In this document: in pieces, positions 6,601 to 8,732 of the stretch
How the letters are laid out: each line of letters starts with the position of its first letter
Position numbering within the stretch: position 1 is the stretch's first letter
DNA from: JBJXFE01 sp046153875
GTDB taxonomy: Bacteria > Planctomycetota > Phycisphaerae > Phycisphaerales > UBA1924
Assembly (NCBI GenBank): GCA_046153875.1
Contig: JBJXFE010000062.1
Span: 1 to 8,732 of the forward strand
Direction of reading: 5' to 3'
Length of the DNA stretch: 8,732 bases
The notes under the pieces: model-generated
Database searches by the model: none
Told to the model about the DNA's origin: nothing
Seen by the model: the letters and a program-made list of their open reading frames with translations, nothing else
Position numbers and translations under genes: made by a program

Positions 6601-7636
6601 TACCCGCGGCTACTGGTTCACGTCGCCCGTCAACTTCGAGATCTGCGGGCTGCGCGTGCCGAACGAGGCGGGCGAGGCGGTGCAGAACGTCGAGGTCGTG
6701 CGGCTCAACGCGGCGCCGCCGGCGTTCCCGGCCGTCACCAACAGCTTCGAGTCGCTGGGGCGGTTCAGCGTCCCGGCGGGCGGGATCATCCCCGTGAACA
6801 TCGCCGTGGGCCAAGGGGACGTGATCGGCATCCTCGGCGCCTGCGGGACGGCGACCATGCGCAACTCGTACGGTTCGGCCGGGGCGTTCAACACCACGAT
6901 CAAGGGCCAGCCGGTAACCCTCACCCGCTTCGGGATGCAGTTCAACCTGAACGAGTTGGCGGCCCACGACGTGTGGCAGGAGCCGGCGGCAACCTTCTCG
7001 CGCGTGGAGCTGTACTACAAGGACGGACGGCGCACGATCTGCCTCGACGCCGACACGCCCGCGACCGGCAGCACGCTGCCCGGCGTTCTCTCCACCTTCT
7101 TCGGACCTGTCGGCTTCGCGGGCGAGCTCGTCGCGTTCGCCACCAGCGACCCTGAGTTCTTCGCCGCGGGGGCGCTCGGCAACCAGTTCGACTTCTCCGC
7201 GGTGGTGCCGACGGCGGAGCTGTCCTTCGGGTTCACGGCCGAGACCGTGACGTTCATCTACGGCGGCAACTCGGGCGGTATCGAGGTCGAGGCCCTCAAC
7301 GCGGCGAACGCCATCGTGGCGTCCTTCACGCAAGCGGACACGTTCGCCGGCCAGCCCGCCGGGCCGGTCACGCTCGCCGCGCCGGGGATCCGCAAGCTCC
7401 GCTGGCGCGATCCGGCCGGCGGCGCGTTCGCCGGGCTCGACAACATCTGCATCCGCTCCGTTCAGGCCTGCTACGCGGACTGCAACGGCAGCGGCACGCT
7501 CACGGTCGCGGACTTCGGGTGCTTCCAGGGCCAGTACGTCCTGGGAGACATGTACGCCGACTGCAACGGCAGCGGCAACCTGACGGTCGCGGACTTCGGG
7601 TGCTTCCAGGGCAAGTACGTGCTCGGGTGCCCGTAA
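3668..7636 (+). CDS. secreted subtilisin-like (S8) serine peptidase with dockerin tail
   Basis: This is a 1322-residue multidomain extracellular endopeptidase. Residues 1-22 form a Sec signal peptide (MRIR, hydrophobic core, cleavage at AWA|Q). Two tandem propeptide-like units follow at about 135-198 and 215-275, resembling inhibitor I9 folds. The S8 domain spans about 285-560, with Asp312 in GEVFDSE, His341 in DPHGTSV and Ser514 in FGGTSGATP. The spacings of 29 and 173 residues compare with 32 and 157 in subtilisin. The oxyanion Asn is probably in SNNNS (440-444), which lacks the usual preceding Gly. Beyond this come a P-like beta-sandwich (about 600-728), a probable beta-propeller (735-957), a beta domain beginning near RGYWF (960-1119), a jelly-roll-like domain (1124-1266) and the dockerin tail (1268-1322). 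Active peptidase is strongly supported; substrate is unknown. Start 3668 rests on the signal peptide and Shine-Dalgarno. It is followed by a hairpin and an intrinsic terminator, so it is probably transcribed alone. Confidence 0.92.
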   Translation: MRIRVVALVCAAGACLAAPAWAQVSADDSVGSSSAHPAQAAGRNRVTLPGGAVIHSTDRPISGARTVHVPGTPIVIALWNEGGTPFYAYSLDGQTLSGRARETSYTVGLRYMSFDPAVSTPNVGPAMAAPAGSSLYLVQFVAAPIPQIQAHIEAMGGKVLRFLADHTLIVSMTPSVKAAVQSRPHVRWVGSFHPAYKLDESLLTLIGNPGDAPSHVSIECFEEGPAPKAAVAARIAALGGSVTVTSPDGYRMQAVLTPGQILEVARMDEVHFMDPWGPGGHDMNIVRSIGGANFIETTLGFTGQGVRGEVFDSELRTTHQEFTGLTPLNHSPTFGNPLDPHGTSVFSIVFGQGTSANARGLLPDSEEQIFYWYGQSTQFGGPQTRLAANTQLLAAPYNAVFQTSSIGSPQTTVYTTISAEVDNYLYLQQLLSTQSQSNTSNNNSRPQAWAKNIVSCAAVDHFNTLSRADDTRSGTSIGPAADGRLKPDLLFFYDLTFAASNASNVSYTEFGGTSGATPSCGGYFGLFHQMWHEGVWAGRGGASTVFASRPKPTTAKAALCNTAFRYNWLLGGANGNVTRAVQGWGMPDFQNLYASRAETFIVDEDDVIAPLGSKTYFVRVPRPQTVNFTMCYVDRQGPTSATQHRINDLSMRVTSPTGTFYWGNNGLSAGNFSTSGGVSNIKDTVENVFVQNASAGIWRIEVFGDEILQDTHSETAAIDADFGLWVSGAVQARGPYGYSVNSNSTDHLYRIELPTGEATDLGLVGNGDLEGVSFGPRGDIFGTTGTTPGEFWNITSPPGALVGPAGPRVGTDAGLDYFQGTMYDLQGVASGGIGTNALYSVNTATGAPTLIGNGTVYMDNLAINTLGDGYGVAFGFAGLNLYEVNLTNAANTLVGPIGFSLSVQAGSSFSSDHRLWILADDELYTANTSSGTLTKAANIQSPAGAALFGFEGLGVDKNPSCVHMVQDAFVSTFSGTAATRGYWFTSPVNFEICGLRVPNEAGEAVQNVEVVRLNAAPPAFPAVTNSFESLGRFSVPAGGIIPVNIAVGQGDVIGILGACGTATMRNSYGSAGAFNTTIKGQPVTLTRFGMQFNLNELAAHDVWQEPAATFSRVELYYKDGRRTICLDADTPATGSTLPGVLSTFFGPVGFAGELVAFATSDPEFFAAGALGNQFDFSAVVPTAELSFGFTAETVTFIYGGNSGGIEVEALNAANAIVASFTQADTFAGQPAGPVTLAAPGIRKLRWRDPAGGAFAGLDNICIRSVQACYADCNGSGTLTVADFGCFQGQYVLGDMYADCNGSGNLTVADFGCFQGKYVLGCP
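7469..7633 (+). repeat. two-loop dockerin-like tail of the S8 peptidase
   Basis: This encodes 55 residues (protein 1268-1322) with the same layout as the tail of the upstream solenoid protein, and 49 of 55 residues are identical to it. The loops again read Asp-Cys-Asn-Gly-Ser-Gly with Ser at loop position 5, and the six cysteines occupy the same positions. The two halves share 30 identical nucleotides (7502-7531 and 7583-7612) at an 81-bp period. Against the upstream copy there are 12 synonymous and 6 amino-acid-changing codon differences, so this is not a recent copy. Confidence 0.85.
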
Positions 7637-7644
7637 CCCGGGTG

Positions 7645-7669
7645 GGTCGGCCCGTGTAGAGGGCCGGCC
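7645..7669 (+). other. hairpin just after the peptidase stop
   Basis: GGTCGGCCC (7645-7653) pairs with GGGCCGGCC (7661-7669) around a 7-nt loop, with one T-G wobble. It begins 8 nt after the TAA stop and has no T-run. It may stabilise the mRNA 3' end upstream of the true terminator. Confidence 0.5.
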
Positions 7670-7698
7670 GAGACCTTGAGTGATCGAGTCCAACCCAG

Positions 7699-7727
7699 AG
7701 CCCGGGGACCCGCGTCCCCGGGCTTTT
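7699..7727 (+). terminator. intrinsic (Rho-independent) terminator
   Basis: AGCCCGGGGA (7699-7708) and TCCCCGGGCT (7715-7724) form a perfect 10-bp stem around the 6-nt loop CCCGCG. The stem runs directly into a TTTT tract (7724-7727). It ends the peptidase transcript and separates it from the downstream propeller gene. Confidence 0.8.
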
Positions 7728-7817
7728 CATTGGGGCCCATCCGTTCAGCGGGATGGAGCCGCAAGCGTCCGACGGTCATGCTGGGATGAGCGGCGGCAAG
7801 CGGGGCGGGCCCGCCGC

Positions 7818-7822
7818 GGAGG
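7818..7822 (+). promoter_or_regulatory. Shine-Dalgarno for the propeller-repeat gene
   Basis: GGAGG lies 7 nt before ATG 7830. The frame is open further upstream to 7680, but that stretch covers the terminator and encodes nothing signal-like, whereas ATG 7830 starts a clear signal peptide. Confidence 0.75.
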
Positions 7823-7829
7823 ATCGTCC

Positions 7830-8156
7830 ATGAAGACCACGGGGATGGTCGGGATCGCGGCGGGCGCAGCGATCAGCGTGTTCGGCGCGCGCGCCGGGGC
7901 ACAAACGTGCGCGTGGGAGTCGTTCGGGCGCGGCCTGCCCGGGCACGCGACGGCGCTGGCCGTGCTGGACGAGAACGGACCGGCCCCCGGCGGGCAGGTC
8001 CTGCACGCCAATCACCTCACCCTCAACGCGACGGGAGGCTTCGGCTCGCGGGTGGTGCGCTGGAACGGCGCGGCGTGGACGCCGCTGGGCGATGACATGA
8101 ACCGACGGGTGAACCGGCTGGCGACATTCGACGACGGCGCCGGTCAGGCCCTGTAA
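7830..8156 (+). CDS. secreted propeller-repeat protein, N-terminal part ending at a premature stop
   Basis: This 108-residue piece starts with a signal peptide (MKTTG, Ala/Gly/Ile/Val core, cleavage at AGA|Q after residue 24). The mature part begins the first repeat of a family whose units contain Arg-Trp-Asp/Asn-Gly-Ala-x-Trp, here RWNGAAWTPLG near residues 77-87. It ends in DDGAGQAL followed by TAA. In the later repeats the equivalent position reads ALYVGG, ALFVGG or AVYVCG, so the stop stands where Tyr or Phe belongs and the gene has almost certainly been interrupted by a single-base change. As encoded, the product has only one repeat motif and is unlikely to fold. These repeats, common in planctomycete, myxobacterial and Bacteroidota secreted proteins, resemble Kelch-like beta-propeller blades; a molecular function is not known to me. 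Confidence 0.8.
   Translation: MKTTGMVGIAAGAAISVFGARAGAQTCAWESFGRGLPGHATALAVLDENGPAPGGQVLHANHLTLNATGGFGSRVVRWNGAAWTPLGDDMNRRVNRLATFDDGAGQAL
8154..8156 (+). other. in-frame nonsense codon inside a propeller repeat
   Basis: TAA replaces the aromatic codon expected in the A-L-[Y/F]-x-G-G motif; TAC or TAT would need one base change. The same frame continues without another stop for 192 codons to the window end. TAA also ends the peptidase gene exactly after its Gly-Cys-Pro tail, so TAA is a genuine stop in this genome and a reassigned code is unlikely. Confidence 0.85.
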
Positions 8157-8732
8157 GCCGGGGGTCAGTTCAGTGATGTCGGGGGCGTGCCGATGCGCGG
8201 GCTGGCGCGCTGGGACGGCGCCGCGTGGCAGGAGGTCGGCGGCGGGGCGACCTTCACCTCCACGCTCGGCGTGACCGGGGCGGCGAGCATCGCGGCGCTG
8301 GCCGCAGCCGACGACGGGGGCGGCCTGGCCCTGTTCGTCGGTGGCTCGTTCTTCAACGGCGCCGGCGGCACGCCGGTGGGCGGGATCGCGCGCTGGGACG
8401 GCGCGTCGTGGTCCAACCTCGGGCTGGGGCCGCAGGTCATCAACGTGACGGACATCGCCGGCTTCGCGGGCGGGGCGGGGCCGGCGGTGTATGTCTGCGG
8501 CGTGTTCGCGCAGATCGGCGGCGTGCCGGCCCAGAGCGTCGCCCGATGGAACGGCGCGTCGTGGTCGGCGGTGGGGGTGCTGCCCGCGGGCGGGCCGCCC
8601 GCGGTCGCGGGCTTCCGCGCCCTGGCCGTGCTCGACGACGGCGCCGGGCCGGCGCTCTACGTGGGCGGGCCGCTCCTCAACCTGCCTCAAGGCAACCACG
8701 TGCTGACGTGGAACGGCGCGGCGTGGTCGCTC
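8157..8732 (+). pseudogene. continuation of the interrupted propeller-repeat gene, running off the window
   Basis: These 192 codons follow the TAA in the same frame and carry the rest of the repeats: GLARWDGAAW, GIARWDGASW, SVARWNGASW and LTWNGAAW. Counting the one before the stop, the Trp of the motif lies at 8061, 8211, 8394, 8547 and 8709, giving periods of 50, 61, 51 and 54 residues. The longer second unit holds an extra Gly/Ala/Thr-rich segment. Aromatic-Val-Gly-Gly strands precede GG-V/T-P turns in each blade. An in-frame ATG at 8193 exists but lacks a good Shine-Dalgarno and a signal peptide, so independent translation as a secreted protein is unlikely. The 3' end lies outside the window; by analogy with its neighbours it could end in a dockerin tail, which is a prediction. 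Confidence 0.75.

Noticed and set aside
8154..8156. TAA read as a sense codon through an altered genetic code
   Set aside because: The peptidase gene ends with TAA exactly after its conserved Gly-Cys-Pro tail, so TAA functions as stop here.
1..8732. tRNA, rRNA, CRISPR array, insertion sequence or attachment site
   Set aside because: No cloverleaf, spaced identical repeats, transposase-like protein or terminal inverted repeats could be seen on either strand.

Overview
The window is GC-rich, plus-strand only, and carries three large genes for secreted proteins. Two of them end in a 55-residue, two-loop dockerin-like tail that stops at Gly-Cys-Pro. From family knowledge, this tail (called a GC-type dockerin), together with giant secreted beta-rich proteins and very high GC3, points to a planctomycete of the class Phycisphaerae (Phycisphaerales or relatives). 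That placement is an inference from protein style; no rRNA or marker gene is present.

Layout. Bases 1-135 are a leader with five degenerate copies of an 8-bp repeat (17-56) and a good Shine-Dalgarno. Bases 136-3075 encode a 979-residue secreted solenoid protein: a signal peptide, a long run of Asn-centred beta-strand repeats, a C-terminal beta domain and a dockerin tail. Bases 3076-3667 hold no convincing gene. They contain a T9 tract, two short palindromes, a candidate promoter and two back-to-back hairpins just before the next gene. Bases 3668-7636 encode a 1322-residue secreted subtilisin-type (S8) serine peptidase. It has two tandem I9-like propeptide units, a complete Asp/His/Ser triad (D312, H341, S514), a P-like beta-sandwich, a likely beta-propeller, two further beta domains and a dockerin tail. 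A hairpin and then a strong intrinsic terminator (7699-7727) follow. Bases 7830-8732 hold a third secreted protein made of Arg-Trp-Asp/Asn-Gly propeller repeats. It is broken by one in-frame TAA at 8154-8156, after which the same frame stays open with the repeats in register to the end of the window.

How they fit together. Each gene has its own ribosome binding site, and a terminator or long gap separates them, so they look like neighbouring single-gene units. The common theme is cell-surface or extracellular display. Two unrelated passengers carry nearly the same Cys-rich dockerin tail (49 of 55 residues identical), which implies a shared anchoring or assembly partner. No cohesin-like partner is visible here. 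The most notable points are this six-cysteine dockerin with Ser in place of the usual loop Asp, the codon-level homogenisation between its two halves within each gene, and the in-frame stop in the third gene.
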